From Spirochaetaceae bacterium (lineage in GTDB: Bacteria; Spirochaetota; Spirochaetia; DSM-27196; PWMO01): 64,000 nt of DNA. The stretch covers positions 23,538 through 87,537 of the forward strand of contig RECP01000045.1 in the NCBI GenBank assembly GCA_007693945.1, given 5' to 3'. Under the pieces are notes generated by a model that was given only the letters and a program-made list of their open reading frames with translations, did no database searches and was not told the origin of the DNA. Positions within the stretch are counted from its first letter, which is position 1. Each line of letters opens with the position of its first letter. Shown here one piece after another: positions 25,627-33,858 of this stretch. Position numbers and translations under genes: made by a program.

Positions 25627-26138
25627 GCGTCACCGCCTTGGTCGGGTCTGCCCGCCAGGAGGCCGCGGATATCGACCGCGATATCGTACCCGAGCCTGAT
25701 GATCATCAGCACCAGGAACACGACAAACGGAGAGAAAGCAAGGTTCATGGGTATCTTGAGTACGTTGGACTTCTTGAAGCTCATGAAATCAACGTATTCA
25801 TACGCCGGAACCAGCACGATACAGAAGGCCGCAAAGACCAGCAGATTACCGGCAATCCGCATCCATGTCTGGTTTCTGGGCGAGAGTGCGTCGTAAATGA
25901 CAGTGAACTTGACGTGGCTGTTCGTTCGTTTGGCGTACAACCCGCCCAGCAGAGCGGTCCAGATGAAGCACAACAGCACGAACTCTTCCGGCCAGGTCAG
26001 GGGCACCAAAAAATAGCGAAAGAAAATCTGCAGCAGAAACGCCAGAATCAGCAGCACAAACGACAGGAGCGGCACGTAGATCTCTATCGCGTCAAGTGCT
26101 CCGACCAGCAGTGTGACCAGCGGGTGTCTCTTCTTCAC
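25623..26138 (-). CDS. TRAP transporter small membrane subunit (DctQ-like), system 2
   Basis: A 171-residue membrane protein with four predicted helices (about 20-45, 55-72, 95-115, 130-155). It shows the DctQ segments LQIFFRYFLVPLTWPEEFVL and KIPMNLAFSPF. The start is GTG at 26138 with AAAGGAAAG upstream. The 126 bases between it and dctP2 hold a strong hairpin and no gene. Confidence 0.9.
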   Translation of the reverse strand: MKKRHPLVTLLVGALDAIEIYVPLLSFVLLILAFLLQIFFRYFLVPLTWPEEFVLLCFIWTALLGGLYAKRTNSHVKFTVIYDALSPRNQTWMRIAGNLLVFAAFCIVLVPAYEYVDFMSFKKSNVLKIPMNLAFSPFVVFLVLMIIRLGYDIAVDIRGLLAGRPDQGGDA

Positions 26139-26198
26139 CGGAACTCTTTCCTTTTGTCGAGCAGCAAACCTGTGATGCGCCGAACCGAACGGGCTGCC

Positions 26199-26224
26199 CG
26201 GCTGCCCGCACCGGGGCAGCCGGA
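26199..26224 (-). terminator. Intercistronic hairpin after dctP2
   Basis: The 10-base-pair stem CCGGCTGCCC / GGGCAGCCGG has a 6-base loop and no T run, between dctP2 and dctQ2. It is in the same relative place as the hairpin after dctP1. Confidence 0.55.
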
Positions 26225-26264
26225 CTTCTCATCGCTCGCGCCTTTTACTCGGAAGGCACTGGGG

Positions 26265-27287
26265 CTATCTGGCCATCGCCTGTACGCGGTCGTAGAGCTC
26301 GAGATCCCAGGTCGTCGAGATCTCTTTTCCATCGGTCAGATAGAAGTTCCGTGCGTACTGCATGAACGCCTGCTTGTCAGGGTCTTCGATGACGGTCAGT
26401 CCCTGACTGCGGAAGTAGTCCACCAGTTTAGCCTCGTTCTCGAGGTTGATCCGGTCACATTCCTGGCGCGCGAGCTCAAGCGCCTCGAGAACCCACTCCT
26501 GCTGCTGCGCAGTGAGGGTTTGCCATTTGGCCTCATTGATTGTCGGCCAGACCGTGTCAACCACGTGGTCGGTGAGTACGATGTACTTGGTGACCTCGTA
26601 GAACTTGGCGTTGAGGTTTGTCGGCAACGGGTTGTCCTGCCCGTCGATGGCTCCCGTGCGTAGCCCGAGGTAGACTTCGGTGAACGCCATCGGCGTAGGA
26701 TTGGCTCCCAGCGCACGGCCCATCGCTATCCAGGCCGGGCTTCCGGGTACGCGCAGTTTGACGTTGCGCATCTGATCCGGACGCCGGATCTCGCCCACGC
26801 GCTCGGTCAGGTTCAGCTGGCGGGTGCCGAGGTAGAACGCCGTTAGCGGACGAACTCCAACTTCATCGACAACGTCCTGAAAGACCTGATCCCCAATCTC
26901 ACCGTTATAGACCGCGGTCATGTGATCGTAGCCGCTGAAGGTATACGCGGCGCCGAACATCGAGAGATACGGTACAAACTCCGATAACCACGGCGGCGCG
27001 GTGTAGACCATATCGACGGTTCCACGCCGAACCGCAGTCTGTTCCCCTTCCTGCGAGAACAGTGCTCCCGAATGGTACACGTCCACCTGGATTTGGCCTC
27101 CGGAGAGGCGTTCGACTTCTTCCTTGAACACGCTCATAGCGATCGTGTGGGCATCCCCGGGGACGCTCACCGACGAAAAGGTCAGTGTCACTGGCTGTAC
27201 CTCTTCAGTCTCCGGTCGACCCGTCGCGAAACTGAATACCGTAATCAGCACCAGCGCTAACACTACAAGTAAAATCTTCCTGGCCAT
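26265..27287 (-). CDS. TRAP transporter periplasmic substrate-binding protein (DctP-like), system 2
   Basis: About 340 residues from ATG 27287, chosen because AAGGAGAG lies just upstream and the signal peptide MARKILLVVLALVLITVFSF begins there. A longer frame reaching 27335 would cross the operator. Family blocks include VDVYHSGALFSQEGEQTAVRRG, NVKLRVPGSPAWIAMGRALGA and TPMAFTEVYLGLRTGAIDGQ. The Arg in KLRVPGS is the expected carboxylate-binding residue. It is the first gene after the IclR gene and carries its own promoter elements (TATAGT at 27314-27309). Confidence 0.92.
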   Translation of the reverse strand: MARKILLVVLALVLITVFSFATGRPETEEVQPVTLTFSSVSVPGDAHTIAMSVFKEEVERLSGGQIQVDVYHSGALFSQEGEQTAVRRGTVDMVYTAPPWLSEFVPYLSMFGAAYTFSGYDHMTAVYNGEIGDQVFQDVVDEVGVRPLTAFYLGTRQLNLTERVGEIRRPDQMRNVKLRVPGSPAWIAMGRALGANPTPMAFTEVYLGLRTGAIDGQDNPLPTNLNAKFYEVTKYIVLTDHVVDTVWPTINEAKWQTLTAQQQEWVLEALELARQECDRINLENEAKLVDYFRSQGLTVIEDPDKQAFMQYARNFYLTDGKEISTTWDLELYDRVQAMAR

Positions 27288-27308
27288 AAGAACTCTCCTT
27301 ATTCCTGC

Positions 27309-27336
27309 ACTATACTCTATTTGCCTGACAGGCAAA
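27309..27336 (-). promoter_or_regulatory. dctP2 promoter region with palindromic operator
   Basis: A perfect inverted repeat, TTTGCCTG and CAGGCAAA around one central base (27320-27336), overlaps the -35/spacer zone of a promoter whose -10 is TATAGT (27314-27309). The one-base centre rules out an RNA hairpin and suits a dimeric repressor such as the adjacent IclR protein. Confidence 0.6.
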
Positions 27337-27337
27337 A

Positions 27338-28132
27338 CTACTTCACAAGTAATGCGTCCGACTGCCGACTGCGTTGGTGCAACGGAGTTACGGCGCCCAG
27401 TCGTTGCGAGATGTCGCGCGTGGTCGCCAACAGCGCCGCGGCCAACGTGTCCATACTCTGCATGCTTATACGCTGGGTCGGCCCCGAGACGCTGATGGAC
27501 GCCACCACATCTCCCGCCAGATTGATCACCGCCGCACCGACGCAGCGCACGCCTTCTTCGTGCTCGACGTTGTCAATGGCGTATCCGCGCTGCGCAATGC
27601 GTTCGAGTTCGTTCATCAGTTGACCGCGGTCGGTGATTGTGCTGTTGGTAAAACGCGGCAGTGGAATGCGCCGGACAATTGCATCGCGGCACCCGGGTGG
27701 CAGTGCAGCCAGCAGCGCCTTGCCGACGGCAGTACAATGCAGCGGCGCGTGAACACCGATGACGGAGTAGGTCCGCAACCGCTTGCTCGATTCTATGCAA
27801 TCGATGTACAGCACCTCGTCCTGATCAAGCACCGTGAGATGCACCGTTTCATCGAGTTCCCGGTTCAATCTCTGCAGAAACGGTAGAACCAGCTTACAAA
27901 GCTCGAGCCCGCACTGAGCCATCTGGCCGAGCTCAAGGAGCTTGATTCCCAGACTGTACGTGCCCAGTTCATCGTCGCGATGCACCAGCCGTTCACTCTC
28001 CAGAGTGGCCAGTATCTCGAACACGGTGGTCTTGGGGGCAATCAGCTTGCGGCTGAGCGCAGCCAGCGTCAAGTGCTCCTGGCGTCCGAGAACCTCAAGA
28101 ATCCGGATTGCACGCTGTACCGACTTGACCAC
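27338..28132 (-). CDS. IclR-family transcriptional regulator (regulator 2)
   Basis: A 264-residue regulator with an N-terminal winged helix (KSVQRAIRILEVLGRQEHLT and KLIAPKTTVFEILATLESERLV) and the IclR effector domain (LHCTAVGKALLAALPPG, GAAVINLAGDVVASISVSGP). The GTG at 28132 is preferred because AGGTGAGG lies 9 bases upstream. A TTG at 28162 would add 10 residues. It lies directly upstream of and in line with the second TRAP operon and is probably its repressor. It is divergent from the glycerol-1-phosphate dehydrogenase gene. Confidence 0.9.
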   Translation of the reverse strand: MVKSVQRAIRILEVLGRQEHLTLAALSRKLIAPKTTVFEILATLESERLVHRDDELGTYSLGIKLLELGQMAQCGLELCKLVLPFLQRLNRELDETVHLTVLDQDEVLYIDCIESSKRLRTYSVIGVHAPLHCTAVGKALLAALPPGCRDAIVRRIPLPRFTNSTITDRGQLMNELERIAQRGYAIDNVEHEEGVRCVGAAVINLAGDVVASISVSGPTQRISMQSMDTLAAALLATTRDISQRLGAVTPLHQRSRQSDALLVK

Positions 28133-28170
28133 TGGCCAAGGCCTCACCTTTATTGTTCTCAAATACGAAC

Positions 28171-28218
28171 CATATACGTATATGCGAATACTCTACATCC
28201 GATGCGCGGCTCTGTCAA
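28171..28218 (-). promoter_or_regulatory. iclR2 promoter with palindrome at the start site
   Basis: On the minus strand TTGACA (28218-28213), 17 bases and TAGAGT (28195-28190) are followed by the perfect 14-base palindrome CATATACGTATATG (28184-28171) at the expected transcript start. This suits autoregulation. Confidence 0.65.
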
Positions 28219-28352
28219 GCCGCAAGAACGTGGAGGCAAGAACGTGGCTCAGACGATTGCCAAAACGGCGCCAAAGCCCCCGTCCGGCTGACGAGCAGCA
28301 CCAGGTGATGGTAGAATCCGCCGTGGTACCAGTTACCCGCAGGAGCGCAACC

Positions 28353-29693
28353 ATGAGTGATCTGATGCAAGCGACCATTACCCGGTATCGTCAACGGCTG
28401 GCGACCAAAGCAGTGGTTCAGAGCCGGGGCGCGATTGAAGCGAGCTATCCGGTTCTGCGTAATCTGCTCGGTGAACGGCTGTGGCTGGTGGCGGTGGACG
28501 ACAACACCTGGCACGCAGCCGGCAAACGCCTTGCGGTTACCCTCGACGCCGCCGGTGCCCGCTGGGAGCGCTACGATGTCCCGCCGCCGCCGGGAGGACA
28601 CGAGCCGTTGTGCGATGACGACGCTATTGCGCTGTTTGCCGAACAACTGGGCAGCAGCGGTGCTGCGGCGGCCATCGCGGTCGGCAGTGGCACCATCAAT
28701 GATATTGTCAAGTACGCGTGCAGCGGCCTTGGACTGCCGATGGCGTGCGTGGCAACCGCTCCGAGTATGAACGGCTACACCTCGGGGATAGCGGCTATCC
28801 TGCAGCACGGCGTCAAGACGACCCAGCCGTGTGAGCCGGCACGCGCCGTCGTGGCCGACCTCGACGTGCTATCTGACGCGCCGATGCGCATGATCCAGAG
28901 TGGTCTGGGCGACCTGATGTCCAAGCCGGTCTCCAACTCGGACTGGATCATCTCCGCCAAACTCACCGGCTCGCATCACTCTGCCGAGGCGATGCAGATT
29001 ATCGAGGACGGATCGCGACTGCTTGACGGTGTGGCGCCGCGACTGCTGCAGCGCGATCGCGACGCCATAGATCGGCTCTCGGCGTCGCTGATGCTGTCGG
29101 GTTTTGCGATGAGCATCGCCGGGAGTTCCTCGCCGGCCTCCGGCGGTGAGCACCTGGTGAGCCACTATCTTGACATGACCGCGCACGCCCACGGCCTGCC
29201 TCATGACTTCCACGGCTGTCAGGTGGGGGTAGGAACTATCGCGGCCGCATTCGTCTATGAAAAGCTGCTGGCATTTGACGTGCAGAGCTTCGATATCGAG
29301 GCGCGCGTTGCAGAGCTGGCGCCATGGGCTGATTATCTGCAGCTGCTGCGCGAGCGTTTTGGGGTGCTGTTTGACGCGGTTGTGCCGCACGCCAGGGCAG
29401 CCTATCCGGAACCCGATGATCTGCGTGTCCGCCTGGAGGCGCTGCGCGCTCAGTGGAGTGAGATAAAGGCCGAGGTCAGCCGTACGCTGCGCACGCACGA
29501 GTCGATCAGGGAGGAACTGGCGCAGGCCGGCTGTCCGGTGCGGTTCGTCGATTTGAGGGTGGAAGACCGCAAGCGCGCATTTGCTTCGATTGCCTGGGCC
29601 AAGGACATTCGCAGTCGATACACGGTGTTGCACCTGGCGTGGGAACTCGGCAGGATTGACACATGGGCAGGCGAAGCACTCGAGGTGCTCTGA
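28353..29693 (+). CDS. sn-glycerol-1-phosphate dehydrogenase family protein (AraM/EgsA-like), copy 1
   Basis: A 446-residue iron-dependent-type dehydrogenase. The NAD-binding block is AIAVGSGTINDIVKYA and the family block CVATAPSMNGYTSGIAAI. The metal ligands lie in SGLGDLMSKPVSNSDW (Asp) and in SGGEHLVSHYLDM and HDFHGCQVGVGTI (His). Enzymes of this group reduce dihydroxyacetone phosphate to glycerol-1-phosphate, the archaeal-type backbone, and bacterial AraM makes it for prenylglyceryl lipids. AGGAG sets the ATG at 28353; upstream in-frame codons extend into the IclR promoter region and are not credible. The C-terminal half is longer than usual. A second homologue lies 8 kb downstream. Confidence 0.88.
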   Translation: MSDLMQATITRYRQRLATKAVVQSRGAIEASYPVLRNLLGERLWLVAVDDNTWHAAGKRLAVTLDAAGARWERYDVPPPPGGHEPLCDDDAIALFAEQLGSSGAAAAIAVGSGTINDIVKYACSGLGLPMACVATAPSMNGYTSGIAAILQHGVKTTQPCEPARAVVADLDVLSDAPMRMIQSGLGDLMSKPVSNSDWIISAKLTGSHHSAEAMQIIEDGSRLLDGVAPRLLQRDRDAIDRLSASLMLSGFAMSIAGSSSPASGGEHLVSHYLDMTAHAHGLPHDFHGCQVGVGTIAAAFVYEKLLAFDVQSFDIEARVAELAPWADYLQLLRERFGVLFDAVVPHARAAYPEPDDLRVRLEALRAQWSEIKAEVSRTLRTHESIREELAQAGCPVRFVDLRVEDRKRAFASIAWAKDIRSRYTVLHLAWELGRIDTWAGEALEVL

Positions 29694-29696
29694 TCT

Positions 29697-29833
29697 CCAG
29701 CAATTCTGATTTTGGCCGTACGGCGCCGCACGCGCCGACGTTGTCCTTACCCCCAAGCGAGCGGCAGCCGCCGCCATATGGTGCACGGGGTCGCTCTCGA
29801 GGCAGGCGCGCAGGAACTCCATGCCAACCGACC
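29697..29833. repeat. Interspersed repeat, copy B (two modules, second one inverted)
   Basis: A 27-base module at 29697-29723 (starts CCAGCAATTCTG) is identical to 55078-55104. A 40-base module at 29794-29833 is the reverse complement of 55105-55144 with one mismatch. The modules are 70 bases apart and inverted relative to each other here, but adjacent and direct in the other copy. Confidence 0.75.
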
Positions 29834-29931
29834 CTGTACGGCTATAATTGTTATCTGATCTTGATACATGATTGCAGTACAATGCAACCCGTTCTATAAT
29901 CATCCGTCGAGACACTCAAGGAGGTTCCTGA

Positions 29932-31236
29932 ATGAGTTCTGCACAACCGCGAAGAGTCGAAGTCCGGGAGGACTTCCCCCTGTCAGAGGTCCCGCTGGAG
30001 AACCGCAAAAGCTTGTGGTCTACATCGGTGGTTCTGCTTGGCTTCACGTTCTTTACCGCTACCATGTGGGGTGGTGGCAGCCTGGGCGTGGCGTTCCCGT
30101 TTGCCCGGCTCATGTGGGTCATCGTTATCGGCAACCTTCTGCTTGGTGCCTACGTGGCGGTCCTCGGCTACGTAGCGTTCAAGACCGGGTTGAACTCGGT
30201 GCTGCTGGCGCGCTTCGGCTTCGGCGATAGCGGCAGCAAGTGGCCGGACTTCGCACTTGGTTTCACCCAGATCGGCTGGTACGCCTGGGGAACGGCGACG
30301 GTGGCGATCATCTTCGTGCAACTGCTGGAGTTCTCGCCCCGCGTTACCATTCCGCTGATGGTTTTCTTCGGGTTCGCCTTCTGCTGGACCGCCTACGTCG
30401 GTTATCGCGGGCTGGAGAAACTGTCGATTGTGTCGGTGCCGGCCATGCTGATACTGATACTGTGGAGTTTCGGCCTCTCCACCCGCGAGGTCGGCGGTCT
30501 ATCAGGGCTATTGCAGGCTGTACCCAGCGAGACGATGACCTGGGGCGCCGCGATCACCATCGTGTTCGGAACTTTTGTCAGCGGCGGGACACAGGCGACC
30601 AACTGGACGCGTTTCGCCAGGACTGCCAGGATCGCGGTTCTTGCCAGCCTGTTCGCCTTCTTCATCGGCAACGGGTTGATGGTCTTTGCCGGTGCCTACG
30701 GCGCGATCGTCTATCAGGAGGCCGACATCGTTCAGGTTCTGACGATGCAGGGTCTGCTGGCGGCAGGTATACTGATGCTGTTTCTCAACATCTGGACCAC
30801 GCAGGACAACACGGTCTACAACTTCTCGGTTGCCGGTTGTAACATGCTGCGTACCGAGAACCGCAAACGGCTGACGATTATCGGGGCGGCCATCGGCACC
30901 GTACTGGCAATCCTGGGTATGTATGACTGGCTGGTTCCCTGGCTTCTGTTGTTGGGCACCTTCATCCCGCCGATCGGCGGCGTGATCATGGCCGACTTCT
31001 TCTACAAGCACAAGGGCCGATATCCGACGCTGGAGAAGATGAAGATGAAGAAGTTCAACTACTCCGGCCTGGCGGCCTACGTGATTGCGTCGATCATCGC
31101 CTACACCTCACCCGGCGTTCCGCCGATCAACGGCATCATCGCCGCGGTGGTGGTCTATATCATTATCGACAAGATCCTGGGAGCAGTCGGACTGAGCCAG
31201 GACCATGAAGTGATTGGAGAAGGTGCGGCGAGTTAA
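29932..31236 (+). CDS. codB: NCS1-family permease (cytosine permease CodB-like)
   Basis: A 434-residue permease with about 12 hydrophobic segments. The N-terminal ENRKSLWSTSVVLLGFTFF and MWGGGSLGVAF match the CodB branch of the nucleobase:cation symporter-1 family, as do WTRFARTARIAV and QDNTVYNFSVAGCNM. CodB takes up cytosine; related NCS1 proteins import hydroxymethylpyrimidine for thiamine salvage. AAGGAGGT precedes the ATG and a TATAAT lies at 29843-29848. It is co-transcribed with the deaminase gene, 20 bases downstream, and lies next to a thiamine-regulated operon, so the pyrimidine moiety of thiamine is a possible substrate. Confidence 0.88.
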   Translation: MSSAQPRRVEVREDFPLSEVPLENRKSLWSTSVVLLGFTFFTATMWGGGSLGVAFPFARLMWVIVIGNLLLGAYVAVLGYVAFKTGLNSVLLARFGFGDSGSKWPDFALGFTQIGWYAWGTATVAIIFVQLLEFSPRVTIPLMVFFGFAFCWTAYVGYRGLEKLSIVSVPAMLILILWSFGLSTREVGGLSGLLQAVPSETMTWGAAITIVFGTFVSGGTQATNWTRFARTARIAVLASLFAFFIGNGLMVFAGAYGAIVYQEADIVQVLTMQGLLAAGILMLFLNIWTTQDNTVYNFSVAGCNMLRTENRKRLTIIGAAIGTVLAILGMYDWLVPWLLLLGTFIPPIGGVIMADFFYKHKGRYPTLEKMKMKKFNYSGLAAYVIASIIAYTSPGVPPINGIIAAVVVYIIIDKILGAVGLSQDHEVIGEGAAS

Positions 31237-31256
31237 GCGCTATACACGGAGCGGAG

Positions 31257-32489
31257 ATGATGGTCGATCTGTTGGTCAGGAACGTACATACACCGTACCA
31301 TTCCGATCCGGTTGATATTGCGGTCAACAACACCAGAGTCGAGCAGGTGGCGTCTCGCATCGAGACGCCGGCTCGGCGGACCGTGGAGGGGCAGCGACGA
31401 CTGGCAATTCCGCCGTTTGTCGACGCCCATTTTCACCTTGACTCGGTGCTGACACGGGTACCCAACCTCAGCGGCACCCTTCGCGAGGGTATAGACAACT
31501 GGGCGCGTTACAAGCAGGACAACCTCAGCGTTGAGGACGTCTATGATCGGGCCAGGCGCTACTGCGAGCACGCCTTTGCGATGGGAATCCAGGCGATCCG
31601 CTCGCACGTTGACGTGTGTGACCCCCAGCTGCGCGGGGCCGAGGCGTTGACCAGACTCAAACGAGACATCGCGGACCGCATCGACATCCAGTTGGTGGCT
31701 TTTCCGCAGGACGGTTTCTTCTCCGCACCTCAGGTCAGGCAGCAGTTGCTGAAAGCGCTGGACATGGGGGTGGATGTTGTGGGCGGTATCCCGCACAACG
31801 AGCCGATGTACCAGCAGGGCACCGAGAGCCTGCACGAGTTGATGCAGATTGCCGCGGAACGGGGTCTGCTGGTAGACATCCATTGCGACGAGAGTGATGA
31901 CCCCAATTCGCGCCATGTCGAGACGCTGGCGGCCCTGACGGCACGTTCGGGCATGGGCGGCCGCGTCACCGCGTCACACATAACCGCGACGGCGGTCATG
32001 GACGCCTACTATGTAAGCCGCAAGCTGATCCCGATGATGGCCGGCGCCGGCATCAACGTAATCTGCAATCCGCTGATCAACATCCATTTGGGGGGACACT
32101 TCAGTTATCCCAAACACCGTGCGATGGCGCCGATCAGGGAGCTGTTGGCAGCGGGACTCACGGTGGGCTGCGCACAAGACTGTAACGAGGATCCGTGGTA
32201 CCCGCTGGGAAACGCCGACATGCTGGAGGTTGCCAGGATGGGCGCGCACATTGGTCACATGATGGGGCTGGACGCCCTGCGAACGATGTTCGACACGGTG
32301 ACCACTCTGCCGGCCACCATCATGCAGCTGCCGGATTACGGGCTGGAGCCCGGTTGCCGGGCCAATCTGGTACTGGTGGGGGCCGAATCGGTCATCGATG
32401 CGCTGCGCATTTCCGCACCGCGCGAAGTGGTTATTCGCCACGGCCACGTGGTCATTGAATCGGGCGCGCCTCGGACAGACAGCGCTTGA
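31257..32489 (+). CDS. codA: Cytosine-deaminase-like amidohydrolase
   Basis: A 410-residue amidohydrolase aligned along most of its length with E. coli CodA: PPFVDAHFHLD (metal His pair), HVDVCDPQL, HCDESDDPNSRHVETLAAL (metal His and catalytic Glu), ASHITAT, and LINIHLGGHF. The metal-Asp region reads AQDCNEDPWYPLGNADML where E. coli has GHDDVFDPWYPLGTANML. The metal Asp is kept, but the preceding His is Gln and the next Asp (E. coli Asp314, which contacts the pyrimidine) is Cys. The enzyme is therefore probably a deaminase with shifted pyrimidine specificity. CodB-like permease precedes it. Confidence 0.85.
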   Translation: MMVDLLVRNVHTPYHSDPVDIAVNNTRVEQVASRIETPARRTVEGQRRLAIPPFVDAHFHLDSVLTRVPNLSGTLREGIDNWARYKQDNLSVEDVYDRARRYCEHAFAMGIQAIRSHVDVCDPQLRGAEALTRLKRDIADRIDIQLVAFPQDGFFSAPQVRQQLLKALDMGVDVVGGIPHNEPMYQQGTESLHELMQIAAERGLLVDIHCDESDDPNSRHVETLAALTARSGMGGRVTASHITATAVMDAYYVSRKLIPMMAGAGINVICNPLINIHLGGHFSYPKHRAMAPIRELLAAGLTVGCAQDCNEDPWYPLGNADMLEVARMGAHIGHMMGLDALRTMFDTVTTLPATIMQLPDYGLEPGCRANLVLVGAESVIDALRISAPREVVIRHGHVVIESGAPRTDSA

Positions 32490-32549
32490 TCTTCACGGCA
32501 GGTTTCTTTTCCAACGGCGCCAGCTCTTCGGGATAGATGTTCTCACCGC

Positions 32550-32578
32550 TTGACCGCGGCCGCGTATATGATTACTCT
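32550..32578 (+). promoter_or_regulatory. Promoter of the TPP-riboswitch/thiBPQ operon
   Basis: TTGACC (32550-32555), 17 bases, and TACTCT (32573-32578) place the transcript start at about 32585, exactly where the riboswitch begins. Confidence 0.6.
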
Positions 32579-32585
32579 GAGATTG

Positions 32586-32667
32586 ACATGCATAGGGGTG
32601 CTGGCCGTGGGCCGGCTGAGATCATACCCTTTAACCTGATCCGGGTAATACCGGCGGAGGAAATGTG
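32586..32667 (+). ncRNA. TPP riboswitch (THI element)
   Basis: The conserved blocks of the thiamine pyrophosphate aptamer appear in order: GGGGTG (32595-32600), GGCTGAGA, ACCCTT (32626-32631), ACCTGAT, GGGTAAT (32643-32649) and a closing ACAT/ATGT stem (32586-32589 with 32663-32666). It precedes a thiamine-type ABC importer gene by 112 bases. No clear intrinsic terminator was seen in that gap, so control may act at ribosome binding. High TPP should lower importer synthesis. Confidence 0.93.
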
Positions 32668-32778
32668 ACCTGCCGTAAGATCAGTTCTTCCTTTGCAGTC
32701 AGTTTGTTGTGGTGTGACCTCGCGCCGTCTCGGGGCGGTATCCGTGTAGCATGAACGATGATCGCAGAGGAGGATTCT

Positions 32779-33858
32779 ATGATACGAGCGCGTTCCACGT
32801 ACGCCCCCGACGGCGGGGGCCCTATTCTGATGACGGCAATCCTGCTGCTGGTAGTAGCGGCGGTTTTACCGGCGATGGGCCGTCCGCAGGCCGTTGCGCC
32901 TGGCGTCGAAGAGCGGCGGCAGGAGACCGATCAGCTGGTGATTTACAGTTACGGTTCGCTTCCCGGCACCCTGCGCCGCGCGATTCAGGAGCATTTTGAG
33001 GAGCGGTACGGCGTGACCGTTGATCTGCAGCGTATCGGGGAGACGGGAGCCGTCTACACACAGCTGTATCTCGAGCGCAATAACCCGCGAGCCGACGTTG
33101 TAATCGGGCTGGATGCCACATACTTGCCCCGCATCGAAGCCGACAACCTGCTCGAGCCGTATGAGCCCTCGGGAATTGAGAGCATCGACCCGCAGCACCT
33201 GATCGATCCCCGGATGCGCGCGATCCCTTTCGACTACGGGCATATCACGCTCAACTACGATTCGGCGGCGCTTCCCGAGCCTCCCCGGAGCTGGGAAGAG
33301 CTGCTCGATCCGCGTCTGCAGAACAGTATTATCATGCTGCACCCGGGCACCAGCTCCCCCGGGCGCAACTTCCTGCTTTACACAATCGCGGTGTTTGGTG
33401 AAGAAGGCTACCTCGATTTCTGGCGCGCACTGCGACCGAACATCCTGACGGTAACGGCCGGCTGGTCCGACGGCTACGGACTCTACACCCAGAATGAGGC
33501 CCCGATCGTGGTCAGCTATGAAACGAGCCCGGCGTATCATCGTCATTTCGAGCAAACCGATCGTTATGAGGCACTGCTGTTCGACGACGCGGCCTATCTG
33601 CAGATCGAGCTTGCCGGTATTGTGCGCGGAGCACCAAATCGGCTGAACGCTGAACGCCTGATGGACTTTCTGCTTTCCGCAGAGTTCCAGCAGCTGATTC
33701 CGTTGTCGCAATTCATGTATCCGGTGCATTCCGGCGTCGAGTTGCCGCAGGCGTTTCTCGATACGCGCCGCGCGACCAAATCGGTAGCGCTGGACCCGGA
33801 ACTGATCGCCGAGCGATTTGACCGATGGCTGGCGGACTGGGAAGAGGTGATGCGCTGA
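32779..33858 (+). CDS. thiB: Thiamine ABC transporter substrate-binding protein
   Basis: A 359-residue periplasmic binding protein of the ThiB/TbpA family. A hydrophobic signal segment (about residues 17-37) is followed by DQLVIYSYGSLPGTLRRAI, then DVVIGLDATYLPR, AIPFDYGHITLNYDS, and a C-terminal MDFLLSAEFQQLIPLSQFMYPV, all typical of thiamine-binding proteins. Start at 32779 is set by AGAGGAGG just upstream. An earlier ATG at 32758 lacks a ribosome site. It is controlled by the TPP riboswitch upstream and captures thiamine or its phosphates for ThiP and ThiQ. Confidence 0.9.
   Translation: MIRARSTYAPDGGGPILMTAILLLVVAAVLPAMGRPQAVAPGVEERRQETDQLVIYSYGSLPGTLRRAIQEHFEERYGVTVDLQRIGETGAVYTQLYLERNNPRADVVIGLDATYLPRIEADNLLEPYEPSGIESIDPQHLIDPRMRAIPFDYGHITLNYDSAALPEPPRSWEELLDPRLQNSIIMLHPGTSSPGRNFLLYTIAVFGEEGYLDFWRALRPNILTVTAGWSDGYGLYTQNEAPIVVSYETSPAYHRHFEQTDRYEALLFDDAAYLQIELAGIVRGAPNRLNAERLMDFLLSAEFQQLIPLSQFMYPVHSGVELPQAFLDTRRATKSVALDPELIAERFDRWLADWEEVMR

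Noticed and set aside
28869..29915. 348-codon minus-strand frame crossing the 29.7 kb repeat
   Set aside because: Most of it is antisense to the glycerol-1-phosphate dehydrogenase gene. The peptide similarity to a frame near 55.1 kb comes from the shared DNA repeat, not from a protein family.
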